This document shows positions 40,083-50,300 of a stretch of 64,000 bases of DNA, in pieces. The stretch lies in NCBI RefSeq assembly GCF_003205615.1, contig NZ_PYBV01000013.1:26190-90189 (forward strand), read 5' to 3'. The number at the start of each line of letters is the position of its first letter. The first letter of the stretch is position 1. The DNA comes from Micromonospora arborensis (lineage in GTDB: Bacteria; Actinomycetota; Actinomycetes; Mycobacteriales; Micromonosporaceae). The translations under genes and the position numbers were made by a program. The notes beneath the pieces were generated by a model, which had not been told where the DNA came from, ran no database searches, and was given only the letters and a program-made list of their open reading frames with translations.

Positions 40083-40956
40083 CACCCTCACCAGTTCGGC
40101 GCGTACCGACGCGGAGATCTCCGGCCTCGACGCGCTGGAGATCGCCGGCCGGGACAAGGAGGTCACCCGGGGCGCCCGCATCTGGGCGGCCACCTGGCCC
40201 AAGTTGGCCGCGCTGGCCATCGCCATCGCCGTCTGGCAGCTCGTGGTCCTCTCGGGCTGGAAGCCGCCGTACTCCCTGCCCGGGCCGCTGGAGGTCGGCC
40301 GCGAGCTGATCGCCCAGGCCCAGGGCCCGCAGCTCTGGGACGGCCTGCTCACCACGTTGCGGCGGGCCGCCCTCGGGTACGTCTTCTCGGTAGCCGTCGG
40401 CCTGCTGCTGGGCTTGGCGGTGGCCCGGTCCACGGTGCTGCGCGCCGCCATCGGCTCGATGATCACGGCGTTGCAGACCATGCCGTCGATCGCCTGGTTC
40501 CCGCTGGCCATCCTGCTCTTCGAGCTGAGCGAGAAGGCGATCTTCTTCGTGGTGGTGCTCGGAGCGGCGCCGTCCATCGCCAACGGCGTGATCTCCGGTG
40601 TGGACTACGTGCCGCCGCTGCTGCTGCGGGCCGGCCGCAACCTGGGTGCCCGAGGGCTCAACCTCTACCGGTACGTCATCGCACCCGCCGCCCTGCCCGC
40701 GATCGTCGCCGGGCTGAAGCAGGGGTGGGCGTTCTCCTGGCGCAGCCTGATGGCCGGTGAACTGCTCGTGGTCGGCATCTCGCAGACCTCGCTGGGTGCC
40801 CAGCTGACCTACTCCCGCGAGCTGTCCGACGCGCCCTGGCTACTCTCCACCATGATCGTCATCCTGGTGCTCGGTCTGGTCGTGGACGCCGCCTTCGGTG
40901 CGGCGGACAAGGCGATCCGGCGGCGCTGGGGCGTGCTCGACCAGGCGGGCAACTGA
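40072..40956 (+). CDS. ssuC: Sulfonate ABC transporter permease
   Basis: This is a 294-residue permease with about six membrane helices and the EAA-type cytoplasmic loop (RNLGARGLNLYRYVIAPAALPAIVAGLKQ). The segment LPGPLEVGRELI and the conserved TMPSIAWFPLAILLFE match the SsuC/TauC family. The N-terminal 45 residues are polar and precede the first helix. Its start lies within the end of ssuB, and the Rrf2 gene follows only three bases after its stop. Confidence 0.92.
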   Translation: MASDTLTSSARTDAEISGLDALEIAGRDKEVTRGARIWAATWPKLAALAIAIAVWQLVVLSGWKPPYSLPGPLEVGRELIAQAQGPQLWDGLLTTLRRAALGYVFSVAVGLLLGLAVARSTVLRAAIGSMITALQTMPSIAWFPLAILLFELSEKAIFFVVVLGAAPSIANGVISGVDYVPPLLLRAGRNLGARGLNLYRYVIAPAALPAIVAGLKQGWAFSWRSLMAGELLVVGISQTSLGAQLTYSRELSDAPWLLSTMIVILVLGLVVDAAFGAADKAIRRRWGVLDQAGN

Positions 40957-40959
40957 CCC

Positions 40960-41433
40960 GTGTACGTCTCCGCGCGCAGCGACTATGCGCTCCGGGCGAT
41001 GCTCGCCGTCGCCGCCGGTACCAGCGGTGCCAGCGGCAACGGTGACGGCGGTGGTGGTGGCGGTGGTGGCGAACTGGTGAAGGCGGCCAGCCTGGCCGAG
41101 GTGCAGGACATCCCGCTCAGCTTCCTGCAGGGCATCCTGCTCGACCTGCGCCGCGCGGGCCTGCTGCACAGTCATCGCGGCGCTGACGGCGGGTACACGC
41201 TGACCCGCCCAGCCGACGAGATCACCGTCGGGGACGTGTTACGCGCGGTCGGCGGCACGCTCACCACGGTGCGGGGCCTGCCGGCCGAGCGTGCCGGCTA
41301 CCACGGGGTGGCCGCGGGGCTCACCGATGTCTGGCTGGCGGTGCACGGGGCGATCGCCACGGTGGTCGACAGCACCACCCTGGCCGATCTGCTCACCCGC
41401 CCCCCGACCGACCACGCCTCCACCACGTCGTGA
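40960..41433 (+). CDS. Rrf2-family transcriptional regulator of the ssu operon
   Basis: This is a 157-residue Rrf2-type winged-helix protein (SARSDYALRAMLAVAAG, then ASLAEVQDIPLSFLQGILLDLRRAGLLHSHRGADGGYTL). It lacks the three cysteines that bind an iron-sulfur cluster in IscR and NsrR, so it belongs with the cluster-free members such as CymR, which respond to sulfur metabolites through protein partners. An unusual glycine run (about 11 Gly, residues 28-37) is inserted after the first helices. Co-expression with ssuABC and a perfect palindrome at the ssu promoter suggest autoregulation of the operon by sulfur supply. The GTG start lies three bases after the ssuC stop. Confidence 0.88.
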   Translation: MYVSARSDYALRAMLAVAAGTSGASGNGDGGGGGGGGELVKAASLAEVQDIPLSFLQGILLDLRRAGLLHSHRGADGGYTLTRPADEITVGDVLRAVGGTLTTVRGLPAERAGYHGVAAGLTDVWLAVHGAIATVVDSTTLADLLTRPPTDHASTTS

Positions 41434-41447
41434 ACGGCAGAGGCGAT

Positions 41448-41480
41448 GTGGTCGGGTCGGCGCCCCGCCGACCCGACCAC
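41448..41480 (+). terminator. Terminator of the ssu operon
   Basis: A perfect 14-bp stem (arms GTGGTCGGGTCGGC and GCCGACCCGACCAC) with a five-base loop begins 15 bp after the Rrf2 stop. Confidence 0.85.
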
Positions 41481-41540
41481 ACCTCGTACCGATCCTGACC
41501 GGGCCTGCCCCTCCGCCGGCACCGGTCGGCCGGCCACTGC

Positions 41541-41741
41541 TCAGCCCACGTGTGCGACAACCGGGCCGGAGCTCGGGTCGCCAGGGCTGTGCAGCTCCAC
41601 CAGACCAGCGGGAGCGTTACCCGCCGAGGTGGCGTGCCAGGGTGCGAAGGCCGCGGCCATGGCGAGCAACAGACCGGCGAGCGCGACCGCGACCACCAGG
41701 ATCAGTTCGCGCAGCGCACCCGAGCCGGCTTCGCCCGCCAT
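41541..41741 (-). CDS. Small single-pass membrane protein
   Basis: This is a 66-residue protein with one hydrophobic segment (LILVVAVALAGLLLAMAAAFAPW) preceded by a short acidic N-terminus and followed by a polar, Gly/Ser/Pro-rich outer part. The ATG at 41741 has GGGAGGGG seven bases upstream. No family is recognised. It lies between the ssu terminator and the DEAD-box gene. Downstream on the top strand, 41742-42018 shows nothing coding. Confidence 0.6.
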   Translation of the reverse strand: MAGEAGSGALRELILVVAVALAGLLLAMAAAFAPWHATSAGNAPAGLVELHSPGDPSSGPVVAHVG

Positions 41742-42018
41742 GGTCACCCCTCCCGCGCCGGGCCCCCCGCCCGACTTTCCCCCGCTGGTCAGCTTCGACC
41801 ACGGACAGCCGGCACACAGTCGGCCAGCCGACCCAGCCGAGGCTGATTACCGACTCAGACGAGTGGGCCGGACGGCGCGGCGGACCGGCCGGACGGTTCG
41901 ACGAGCGGACCAGGTGGCCCGGCGACCGGACCGGGCGGCCAACCCACCGGCCCGGATCCCCCACAGACGAACCGACCCGCCCAGCCGAAGCGGAGCGGGT
42001 CGGACGGCGCGTAGAAGA

Positions 42019-43332
42019 TCAGACGGTACGCGGGCGGCGCGGGCGGCGGGACCGACCCGACGCGCGGTGCGCCGGCCGGGCGGCGCCGTCGGCGACCGGG
42101 CCGCCAGAGGTGCGTACCCGACCAGCGGGTACCGGCGGGGCAACGATGGTCACCGGCACACCGGACGGCTCCCGAGCACCGGTCACCCGGGCCAGCGCCT
42201 CGCCATCGGAGCGCACCTGGACCGACTCGGGCCGAATGCCGGCGGTGGCCATCAGCCGGGACACGTCCCGGCGCTGCTCCGGCAGGACCAGGGTGACCAC
42301 GGAACCGGACTCGCCGGCCCGGGCGGTCCGGCCGCCGCGGTGCAGGTAGTCCTTCGCCTCGGTCGGCGGGTCCACGTTGACCACCATGTCCAGGCCATCC
42401 ACGTGGATGCCCCGGGCCGCCACGTCGGTGGCGACCAGAGCGGTCACCTGGCCGTTGCGGAACTGCTCCAGGATGCGGGTGCGCTGCGGCTGGGACTTGC
42501 CACCGTGCAGCGCGGCCGCGCGTACCCCCTTGGAGAGCAACTGGCGGGCGAGCCGGTCGGCGCGGTGCTTGGTGCCCATGAACAGGATGGTGCGGCCCTC
42601 ACGGGCGGCGATCCGGGTCAGCGCGTCTGGCTTGTCCGCGGCCTCGACGTGCAGCACGTGGTGGGTCATCGCGGTGACCGTGGCGGTGCCCGGGTCGACC
42701 GAGTGGGTGACCGGGTTGCTCAGGAAGCGGCGGACCAGCCGGTCCACGCCGCCGTCCAGGGTGGCGGAGAAGAGCATCCGCTGCCCCTGCGGTGCGACCT
42801 GCTCCAGTAGCTTGGTGACCTGCGGCAGGAAGCCCATGTCGGCCATCTGGTCGGCCTCGTCCAGCACGGTGATCTCGACCTGGTCGAGCCGGGCGTCGCC
42901 TCGGTTGATCAGATCGTGCAGCCGGCCGGGGGTGGCGACGACCACCTCGGCGCCGGCACGCAGTGCGTCCGCCTGCCGCTGCAGCGACAGACCGCCGACG
43001 ACGGTGGCGCAGCGCAGCCCGACGCCGCGGGCGTACGGGGCCAGCGCGGTGGTGACCTGCTGGGCCAGCTCGCGGGTCGGCACCAGCACCAGGGCCAGCG
43101 GACGACCCGGGCGGGCCTTACGGCCGGCGGTGCGCGACAGCAGCGGAAGCCCGAAGGCGAGGGTCTTGCCGGAGCCGGTACGGCCCCGGCCCAGCACGTC
43201 CCGGCCGGCGAGCGAGTCGGGCAGCGTCGCCGACTGGATCGGGAACGGCTCGGTGATGCCCTGCGCGGTCAGCACGGTGAGCAGCGCCGGCGCCAGACCG
43301 GTATGAGCGAAAGAAGGAATAACTGTGGTCAT
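42019..43332 (-). CDS. DEAD-box RNA helicase
   Basis: This is a 437-residue DEAD-box ATPase. The Q-motif region (PSFAHTGLAPALLTVLTAQGITEPFPIQ), Walker A GRGRTGSGKT, DEAD box VLDEADQMADMG, SAT motif LFSATLDG and the C-terminal motif HRGGRTARAG are present. It unwinds short RNA duplexes, and proteins of this form act in ribosome assembly and cold adaptation. The ATG at 43332 has GAGGAAGG nearby. The C-terminus is a basic, Arg/Pro-rich tail (GRSRRPRRPRTV) that should bind RNA. It follows cspA on the same strand at 223 bp. Confidence 0.93.
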   Translation of the reverse strand: MTTVIPSFAHTGLAPALLTVLTAQGITEPFPIQSATLPDSLAGRDVLGRGRTGSGKTLAFGLPLLSRTAGRKARPGRPLALVLVPTRELAQQVTTALAPYARGVGLRCATVVGGLSLQRQADALRAGAEVVVATPGRLHDLINRGDARLDQVEITVLDEADQMADMGFLPQVTKLLEQVAPQGQRMLFSATLDGGVDRLVRRFLSNPVTHSVDPGTATVTAMTHHVLHVEAADKPDALTRIAAREGRTILFMGTKHRADRLARQLLSKGVRAAALHGGKSQPQRTRILEQFRNGQVTALVATDVAARGIHVDGLDMVVNVDPPTEAKDYLHRGGRTARAGESGSVVTLVLPEQRRDVSRLMATAGIRPESVQVRSDGEALARVTGAREPSGVPVTIVAPPVPAGRVRTSGGPVADGAARPAHRASGRSRRPRRPRTV

Positions 43333-43343
43333 GCGGAAGCCTT

Positions 43344-43366
43344 CCTCGACGCGGCACGTGTCGAGG
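43344..43366 (-). promoter_or_regulatory. Hairpin overlapping the DEAD-box ribosome site
   Basis: On the bottom strand, CCTCGAC pairs with GTCGAGG (7 bp, nine-base loop), and the 3' arm provides the start of the Shine-Dalgarno sequence GAGGAAGG, about 12 bases from the ATG. It could mask the ribosome site when folded. Confidence 0.45.
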
Positions 43367-43460
43367 GAGGGCGCCGAAGTCGGCGCTGTCACCGGCGGCG
43401 AGAAGGCAGCCAGGACTCACAAGCACGAACCGATTGGAGTACGGGCCGGCCCGCCGCCGG

Positions 43461-43488
43461 GCCGCCGCCTGCGTGCGCAGGCGGCGGC
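43461..43488 (-). terminator. GC-only hairpin after cspA
   Basis: GCCGCCGCCTGCG (43461-43473) pairs with CGCAGGCGGCGGC (43476-43488), a 13-bp stem with a two-base loop. It lies about 70 bp after the cspA stop, inside a larger CCGGCCCGCC palindromic region. Confidence 0.65.
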
Positions 43489-43555
43489 GGGGCGGGCCGG
43501 TCCCGTCACCGTCACACCCGGAGGGCGCGACAGGTAATGCTGACCGATCCGAAGA

Positions 43556-43759
43556 TCAGAGCGGGCGGATGTTCTCCGCCTGCGGGCCCTTCTGGCCCTG
43601 GGTCACCTCGAACTCGACCCGCTGGTTCTCGTCCAGGCTCCGGTAGCCGGAGGACTGGATCGCCGAGAAGTGGGCGAAGACGTCAGCGCCGCCGCCGTCC
43701 GGGGTGATGAAGCCGAAGCCCTTGTCAGCGTTGAACCACTTCACGGTGCCAATAGCCAT
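43556..43759 (-). CDS. cspA: Cold-shock domain protein
   Basis: This 67-residue single cold-shock domain binds single-stranded RNA and DNA. RNP1 reads KGFGFITPD and RNP2 VFAHFSAI, in which Ala replaces the more usual Val before His; the rest ([33 protein letters not shown]) is standard. GGAGACG precedes the ATG at 43759. The position upstream of a DEAD-box helicase suggests joint use in cold adaptation. Confidence 0.95.
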   Translation of the reverse strand: MAIGTVKWFNADKGFGFITPDGGGADVFAHFSAIQSSGYRSLDENQRVEFEVTQGQKGPQAENIRPL

Positions 43760-43892
43760 GTGTTTCGTCTCCTTGACGGAACGTCGGACACGCACTTGTT
43801 GCGTGCCCGAAGAGGAGCGCTCCGCGCGGGGATGCGCGAATCGCCTGTCGCTTCTGGTCGCCCCGCCCGGAGAACTCCGGACACAACAAAGA

Positions 43893-43921
43893 GCGCCTGG
43901 GGCCACAATCCCGCCAGGCGC
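43893..43921 (-). terminator. Terminator of the adnA-adnB operon
   Basis: GCGCCTGG (43893-43900) pairs with CCAGGCGC (43914-43921), followed on the bottom strand by TCTTTGTTGTG. It lies about 65 bp after the adnB stop and inside the likely cspA leader region. Confidence 0.65.
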
Positions 43922-43985
43922 ACACAGAGTCTCTGGTAACCAAAACTGCAACCCGGTCAACCTACCACGGATTTCCCCGCCCGGG

Positions 43986-46900
43986 TCAATGTTGGGCGGA
44001 ATCTTCGGGCAACTGGGCGATCATCGCCGTGAGCCCCGTCACGTCCAGCAGGTCGGCGGGCCGGACCGTCACCCCGTGCCGGACGTAGTGGAACGCCGCG
44101 CCCACCCGGTCGACCGGCACACCGGCCAGATCCGCCCAGGCCAGCCGGTACACGGCCAACTGCACGGCGGCCACCTCCGCCGCCGGCCCGGTGGGTTGCG
44201 CCCCGGTCTTCCAGTCGACCACGTCGAACCGCCCACCCGGACGGGCGAAGACCGCGTCCATCCGCCCCCGCACCACGACCCCGCCGATCACCGTCGCGAA
44301 GGGGACCTCCACCTCCACCGGTGACCGGTCGGCCCACTCGCTGGCCAGGAACCGCTCCTGGAGCTCGGCCAGCGCCTCGTCGGGCGCGGCATCCGCGTCG
44401 GCCGCACCGGGCAGCTCGTCCAGGTCCAGGAGGCGGTCCGCGCCGAAGCGCTGCTCCAACCAGGCGTGGAACGCGGTGCCTCGGCGGGCGTACGGGTTCG
44501 GCTCGGCTGGCACCGGGCGGCGCAGCGTACGGGCCAGCGCCGCCGGGTCGCGTCGCAACGCGACCAACTGGGTGACGCTCAACTGCCCGGGCAGGGCCAC
44601 CTCGACCGCACCGGAGAGCCGAGTCAGCTCGGCCCGCTCGGCCAGCAGCAGGTCCGCCTCGCGCTGCCAGCGCGCCACCTCCGGATCCACCTCCGGCTCG
44701 GTCTCCGGCTCGACCGACCCGGCGACCACCGAACTCGGGCCATCGGTCAGCAGACGGCGCACCAGCCCGGCCGCCTCGGCCAACGCCGGCCGGCGGCCGC
44801 CCAGTGGATCGGCCGGCCACTCCGCGCGGAGCACCACCTCGGCCGTGGGGTTCGTCGCATCCGGGGTCGGTTCCGGCGCCCACGCGTCGATCAGGTGCCC
44901 CGGCCCGCCGTCGAGGCAGGCATCGTGAATCTCGCGCAGGAAGACCGACGGACCGCGCGGCCGCTTCGTGCCCTCACCCCACCAGTAGCCCGAGCAGAGC
45001 AGCAGCCGGCGCGGTCGGGTGACCGCCACGTACGTCAGCCGGCGTTCCTCCCGCTCGTCGTGGGCCCGCCACGCATCGGTGAAGTCGGTGACCGCCCGAG
45101 CCACCGCCCGCTGGTCGGCCGCCTCGTCGAGCGCCAACTCGGGCAACCCGTCGGCGTCGCCACGCAGCGGAAACGGCAACACGCCCAGCCCGCCCAGCCA
45201 GTGGTCGGAGTTGCGTACCGGCCCCGGCCACAACCCGCGGCTCAGCCCCGCCACCGCCACCACGTCCCACTCCAGGCCCTTCGCGGCGTGCGCGGTGACC
45301 ACCTGCACCGCGCCCTCCACCACCTCGACCTCACCCGGCGCCAGACCGCGCTCCTCGTCCTCGGCGGCGGCCAGGTAGGACAGGAAGCCGGACAGGGTCG
45401 CACCCGGCGTCTCCCCGCTGAACCGGGCCGCCACGTCACCGAGCGCGTCGAGGTGACCCCGGGCCAGGCCGGCATCGCCGGCGCCGTCCCGGCCGGCCCG
45501 CACCGCGACCTCCACGTCCAGGCCGATGGTCCGCTCGATGTCCGCGATCAGATCCGGCAGGGCCTGGTCCAGCCGGTAGCGCAACAACGCCAGTTCCATG
45601 CCGTACGCGCGCAGCCGCGCGAAGCCCTCCGCCGAGTACGCCTGCGCCGGCCCGAGATCGGCCAGCGCCTCCACCAGGGTCGCCTCGTCCAGAAGGTCGG
45701 GGGTGATCTCCGAGGTGTCGTCGGCGGCCAACTGACGGCGGGCGTTGGCGATGGCCCGTGCCCGTCGGTGCAACGCCACCAGGTCACGCGGCCCGATCCG
45801 CCAACGGGCGCCAGTGAGCAACCGCAGCAGCGCGGCACCGTCGGTCGGGTCGGCCAGCACCCGCAACGTGCAGACCACGTCACGTACCTCGGGGGTGTCC
45901 AGCAGGCCGCCGAGCCCGACCACCTCCACCGGGAGGCCGCGCTCGCGCAGCGCCGACTCGATCGCCGGAATCTGGCTGCGGACCCGGACCAGCACGGCAG
46001 TCGTCGGGCGCTGCGCCACCGGGATGTGCTCGGGGGCGGCGCCCGGCATCCGGGCCGCGCCGCGCCAGGCGGCGAGCACACTGTCGGCGATCCAGTCCGC
46101 CTCGTCCGCGTACGTCGTCAGCATCGCGCAGTGCACCGTGCCACCCGCGGCCCCGCCGGGGCTGCGATGCGGGATCGGGTCCCGGACGGTCAGCGCGGAG
46201 CGCAGCTCCGGCACCCGGGCACCCGCCGCCCGCAACGGGGTCGACAGCGCGTTGGCAACCCGCAGGATCTCCGGGCGGTTACGCCAGCTCGTGGTGAGCC
46301 CCAGCGCCTGGGCCGGCTGACCGTCGACGCGGGCGAACTCGGCGGGGAACCGGTCCAGTGTGCCGGCGCTGGCACCCCGCCAACCGTAGATCGACTGGCA
46401 GGGGTCGCCCACCGCCGTCACCGGGTGCCCGCCCCCGAACAACGCGTTGAGCAGCACCACCTGGGCGTGACTGGTGTCCTGGTACTCGTCGAGCAGCACC
46501 ACCCGGAACCGGTCCCGCTCGATCTCGCCGACCGCCGGGTGATCCCGGGCCACCCGAGCCGCCCGCGCGAGCTGGTCGGCGAAGTCCATCGCCTCGAAGT
46601 CCAACTTGCGCCGGGCGTACGCCCGCACCAGCGGCAGCAGGCGTAGCCGGGTCTGCTGCAGGGTGAGCGCCTTGCGCACGTCGGCGTACACCCGGCCCGG
46701 CCGGGACTGCACCTCGGCGAAGAACCGACCGGTCCAGGCCGCCAACCCCTCCGGCGCGACCAGGTGCTCGTCCAGCTCCCCGGCGAGCGCCAGCACCGCG
46801 TCGGTGATGGTGCTCGGCATCCGGTCCACCTCGGACATGTCGCCGTCGTAGTTACGCACCAACAGGTCGACCAACTGCCACCGGGACGCCTCGGTGAGCA

Positions 46901-47369
46901 GCCGGGTGGACGGCTCGTAGCCGGCCCGCAACCCGTGCTCGGAGACGATCCGCCCCGCGTACGAGTGGTACGTGGAGACGGTGGGCTCACCGGCGAGCGG
47001 ATCGTCCAGCGGGTCACGACCCTGCCGGCCAACTCTGCGGATCAGCTGATCGAGCCGCGTACGGACCCGGTGGGCCAGCTCGCCGGCCGCCTTACGGGTG
47101 AAGGTCAGCCCGAGGATCTGCTCCGGGCGCACGTACGAGTTGGCCACCAGCCAGACCACCCGCGCGGCCATCGTCTCGGTCTTGCCCGAGCCGGCGCCGG
47201 CGACCACCAGCAGCGGCTCCACCGGGGCCGCGATGATCGCGGCCTGTTCCCGGGTGGGCGCCGGCAACCGCAGCAGCTTGGCCAACTCCACCGGCGTGTA
47301 CCGGGGGCCGGAGTCCGCCAGCCGGGGCGCCGGCGCGGGACCGGTGCCGAACAGGGTGGGCTGGCTCAC
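43986..47369 (-). CDS. adnB: AdnB-type helicase-nuclease subunit
   Basis: This is a 1127-residue UvrD-like helicase fused to a RecB-type nuclease, the AdnB subunit of the actinobacterial end-resection motor. Walker A is [13 protein letters not shown] near residue 55, motif [15 protein letters not shown], motif [15 protein letters not shown] and motif [10 protein letters not shown]. The C-terminal nuclease block has the catalytic D...E...K pattern ([22 protein letters not shown]). AdnAB processes double-strand breaks for recombination in place of RecBCD or AddAB. The GTG at 47369 is preceded by GGAG and overlaps the adnA stop by four bases. The order matches Rv3202c-Rv3201c. Confidence 0.93.
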   Translation of the reverse strand: MSQPTLFGTGPAPAPRLADSGPRYTPVELAKLLRLPAPTREQAAIIAAPVEPLLVVAGAGSGKTETMAARVVWLVANSYVRPEQILGLTFTRKAAGELAHRVRTRLDQLIRRVGRQGRDPLDDPLAGEPTVSTYHSYAGRIVSEHGLRAGYEPSTRLLTEASRWQLVDLLVRNYDGDMSEVDRMPSTITDAVLALAGELDEHLVAPEGLAAWTGRFFAEVQSRPGRVYADVRKALTLQQTRLRLLPLVRAYARRKLDFEAMDFADQLARAARVARDHPAVGEIERDRFRVVLLDEYQDTSHAQVVLLNALFGGGHPVTAVGDPCQSIYGWRGASAGTLDRFPAEFARVDGQPAQALGLTTSWRNRPEILRVANALSTPLRAAGARVPELRSALTVRDPIPHRSPGGAAGGTVHCAMLTTYADEADWIADSVLAAWRGAARMPGAAPEHIPVAQRPTTAVLVRVRSQIPAIESALRERGLPVEVVGLGGLLDTPEVRDVVCTLRVLADPTDGAALLRLLTGARWRIGPRDLVALHRRARAIANARRQLAADDTSEITPDLLDEATLVEALADLGPAQAYSAEGFARLRAYGMELALLRYRLDQALPDLIADIERTIGLDVEVAVRAGRDGAGDAGLARGHLDALGDVAARFSGETPGATLSGFLSYLAAAEDEERGLAPGEVEVVEGAVQVVTAHAAKGLEWDVVAVAGLSRGLWPGPVRNSDHWLGGLGVLPFPLRGDADGLPELALDEAADQRAVARAVTDFTDAWRAHDEREERRLTYVAVTRPRRLLLCSGYWWGEGTKRPRGPSVFLREIHDACLDGGPGHLIDAWAPEPTPDATNPTAEVVLRAEWPADPLGGRRPALAEAAGLVRRLLTDGPSSVVAGSVEPETEPEVDPEVARWQREADLLLAERAELTRLSGAVEVALPGQLSVTQLVALRRDPAALARTLRRPVPAEPNPYARRGTAFHAWLEQRFGADRLLDLDELPGAADADAAPDEALAELQERFLASEWADRSPVEVEVPFATVIGGVVVRGRMDAVFARPGGRFDVVDWKTGAQPTGPAAEVAAVQLAVYRLAWADLAGVPVDRVGAAFHYVRHGVTVRPADLLDVTGLTAMIAQLPEDSAQH

Positions 47370-50300
47370 GGGTTCTCCGGACCTCGGACGGTGGGCGGCT
47401 CGACGACCTGACGCCCCTGCCCGGAGACCGGGCAGCTGGTGCGTACCGGGCAGACCCGGCACTTCGAATTGGCCACCGCGGCAAACGTGGCGGCTGCCAT
47501 CGTATCGGCGGTCCGCCGGACCAGCGCGGTCGCCCAACCGGCCGCGGGCCCTTCACCTGCCGCCGGCTGGTTCTGTTCCCTGGCGTCCTTGGCGGAGGTG
47601 CCGAGCTGCACCAGCGCCGCACCCCCGGACTCGTCACCGAACTCGGCGAACGCCCCCGCCTCCACCGCGGCCTGGTACGCGCCGAGCTGCGGGTGCTCGG
47701 CCAACTCGGTGCCGGTGACAGCGGTGGACTTGCCGGTCTTCAGGTCGATCACCACGAGCCGCCCGGCCTCGTCGACCTCCAACCGGTCGACCCGACCGGT
47801 CAGGTCGACCGGCCGGTTCGGGTCGTCCAGGCGGACCGCGAACTCGTGCTCGATGGCGAGCAGTCGACGCGGATTGGTGGCCAGCCAGCGCAGCAGCTTG
47901 TCGACCATCGCCTCGGCCCGCTCCCGCTCCGGCCCGGCCATCCACCGGGCCGCCAGCTCGATCGCGTCGAACCGGGCGGCCACATAGTCGAGCAGAGCGC
48001 CCCGGTCGGCGCTGGCGTCCTCGGCGAGCATCGCGGCGGCGTGGACCAGGTTGCCCACCCCCTGCGCCGTGCTGGTCGGACCGCTGCCGCCGTGCCGTTC
48101 CAGCAGCCACCGCAGGCTGCAGCGCAGTGCGCTCTCCATCGCCGACGGGGTGACCCGCACCGGATCCCCCTCGTCGACGAGTGGCCGATCGTCGGAAAGC
48201 CCGCGCAGCCCCCACCAGTCGTCGGGGTGCGCACCGGGAACCCCGGCGGCGGCGAGCCGGGCCAGCTCGGCCGCCGCGGCGCGCCGCCGGCCCGCCGGGG
48301 CGGCCGGGTCGGTGATGGCGGTACGCAACTCGGCCACCAGCGCCGGCAGGGTGAGCGCCCGAGGCGGGCGGGTCACCGGCAGCGCCCCGGGACGGTCGCC
48401 CTCGCCGTCGCCGTCGCCCTCGCCGCTGGTTAGGTTGTTGGTCGCGCCGCTGGTTGGGCTGCTGGTCGGGCCGCTGGTTGGGTTGTTGGTCGCGCCGTTG
48501 GCTGGGCCGTTGGTTGGGCTGCTTCCCGCGCCCTCGGTTGCGCCGTGGGACGCGTCCTCGATTGCGCCGTCGCCCGAGGTCGGGGCACCTGCTGATCCGC
48601 TGGCGGAGTCCACCGACTGCGGGCCGGTACGCGGACCCGGCGGCGCGGTCGGGTCGACCGGCCCGGCTGCGCTGGGCGGTGTGGGCGGCGTGGTGGGGCC
48701 CAGCTCGTGCAGGAACCGGCTCGGCTGCTCCTCGTGGTCGTCACCGCCGACGGCGGCCGATGCCACGGCACTGACGAGCAACCGATGCCGGGCCCGGCTG
48801 ATGGCGACGTGGAAGAGCCGGCGTTCCTCGTCCAGCAACGCCGATGTCTGGCCCACCACGTTCGCCGCGGTAGCACCGTCGACAGACCGGCCGGCCAGCA
48901 CGTCGACCAGCCGCTCGGAGCCGAGCAGACTGCCGCGCAGTCGTAGGTCCGGCCAGATGCCCTCCTGCACACCGGCCACCGCGACCAGGTCCCATTCCAG
49001 GCCCTTCGCCGCATGTGCGGTGAGCAGACGTACCGCCGCGCCCCGGTCGGCCGTCGGCGCGATGGTGTCGGCCGGCAGGTCCTGGGCGAGCACATGGTCG
49101 AGGAAGACCTCGGTGCGGGCACCGGGCAGCCGGTCGGTGAACCGAGCCGCCGCGTCGAAGAGCACCAGCACGGCATCCAGGTCGCGGTCGGCCGCCTCGG
49201 CTCGTCGCCTCCGGGCCAGGTCCCCCTCGCCGGCCGCCGGCCGCCCCTGATTGATCGCGCCCGCCCAACGCTCGGCGAGCCCACTGGCGTGCCACACGGC
49301 CCAGAGCACGTCCTCCGCGGTCGCACCGGGCCGGGCGGCGGCTTCGCGGGCGATGGCCAGCAGCCCGGCCACCGCCTGCGCCGGCTCCGCCCAGCGCCGG
49401 TCGATGTCGGCCAGTTCCTCCGGATCGCGCAACGCTTCGACGATCAGCTCCCCGGAGGGGCGTCGGTCGCCGCCGGCCAGCGCGAGCACACGCAGGCCCT
49501 GCCGCAGCCGCCGCTCGGCCAGCGGGTCGGCGCCGCCGAGCGACGAGTGCAGCAGCGCGACCGCCGCCTCCTCGTCAAGCCGGTCCGGCTCCAACGCGCA
49601 GCGCAGCAGGAGCAGCAGCGGCGCGACCGCCGGCTGCAGGTGCAGGGGCAGATCCTCGCCGTGCACCACGGTGGGTACGCCGGCAGCGTGCAGTGCCCGT
49701 CGCAGGGTGGGCAGTTGCAACGCGGTGGACCGCACCAGCACGGCCATCCGCGACCAGGGCACACCGTCGAGCAGGTGGGCCGAGCGCAACGCGTGGGCCA
49801 GCCAGGCGGCTTCGCTGGTCGCCGAGCGGAACGTGTGCACCTCGACCACTCCGGGTGGCGCGTCCGGCAGCGGGTGCAGCCGGCGGTGCGCGGCCGGGCC
49901 ACGCAGCCGGCGGCCCAGCCGGGCGATCGCGGCGAGCAGAGCGGGCCCGGCCCGGTACGACGTGGTCAGCAGCACCTGCGCGGCCGGCGCTCCGGAAGCG
50001 GTCCGGAAGCGGTGCGGGAACGTCGTCACCCCGGCCGGGTCGGCGCCCCGGAAGGCGTACGTGGAGGAATCCGGATCGGCGAACGCGACAAGCGACTTGC
50101 CTCCGCCGGCGATCACCGAGAGCAGCTCCAGTTGGGCGGGATCGGTGTCGGCCAACTCGTCCAGGTACACGTGGGCGAGCCGGCGGCGCTCGGCGGTCAG
50201 CAACTCCTCGTCGTCGCGCAGCAGACCGGTGGCCGCCCGGACCAGCTCAGCCGGGTCGTACGCGATGGAGCCCCGGTTGCTGACGTCGCGCAGCGCGAGC

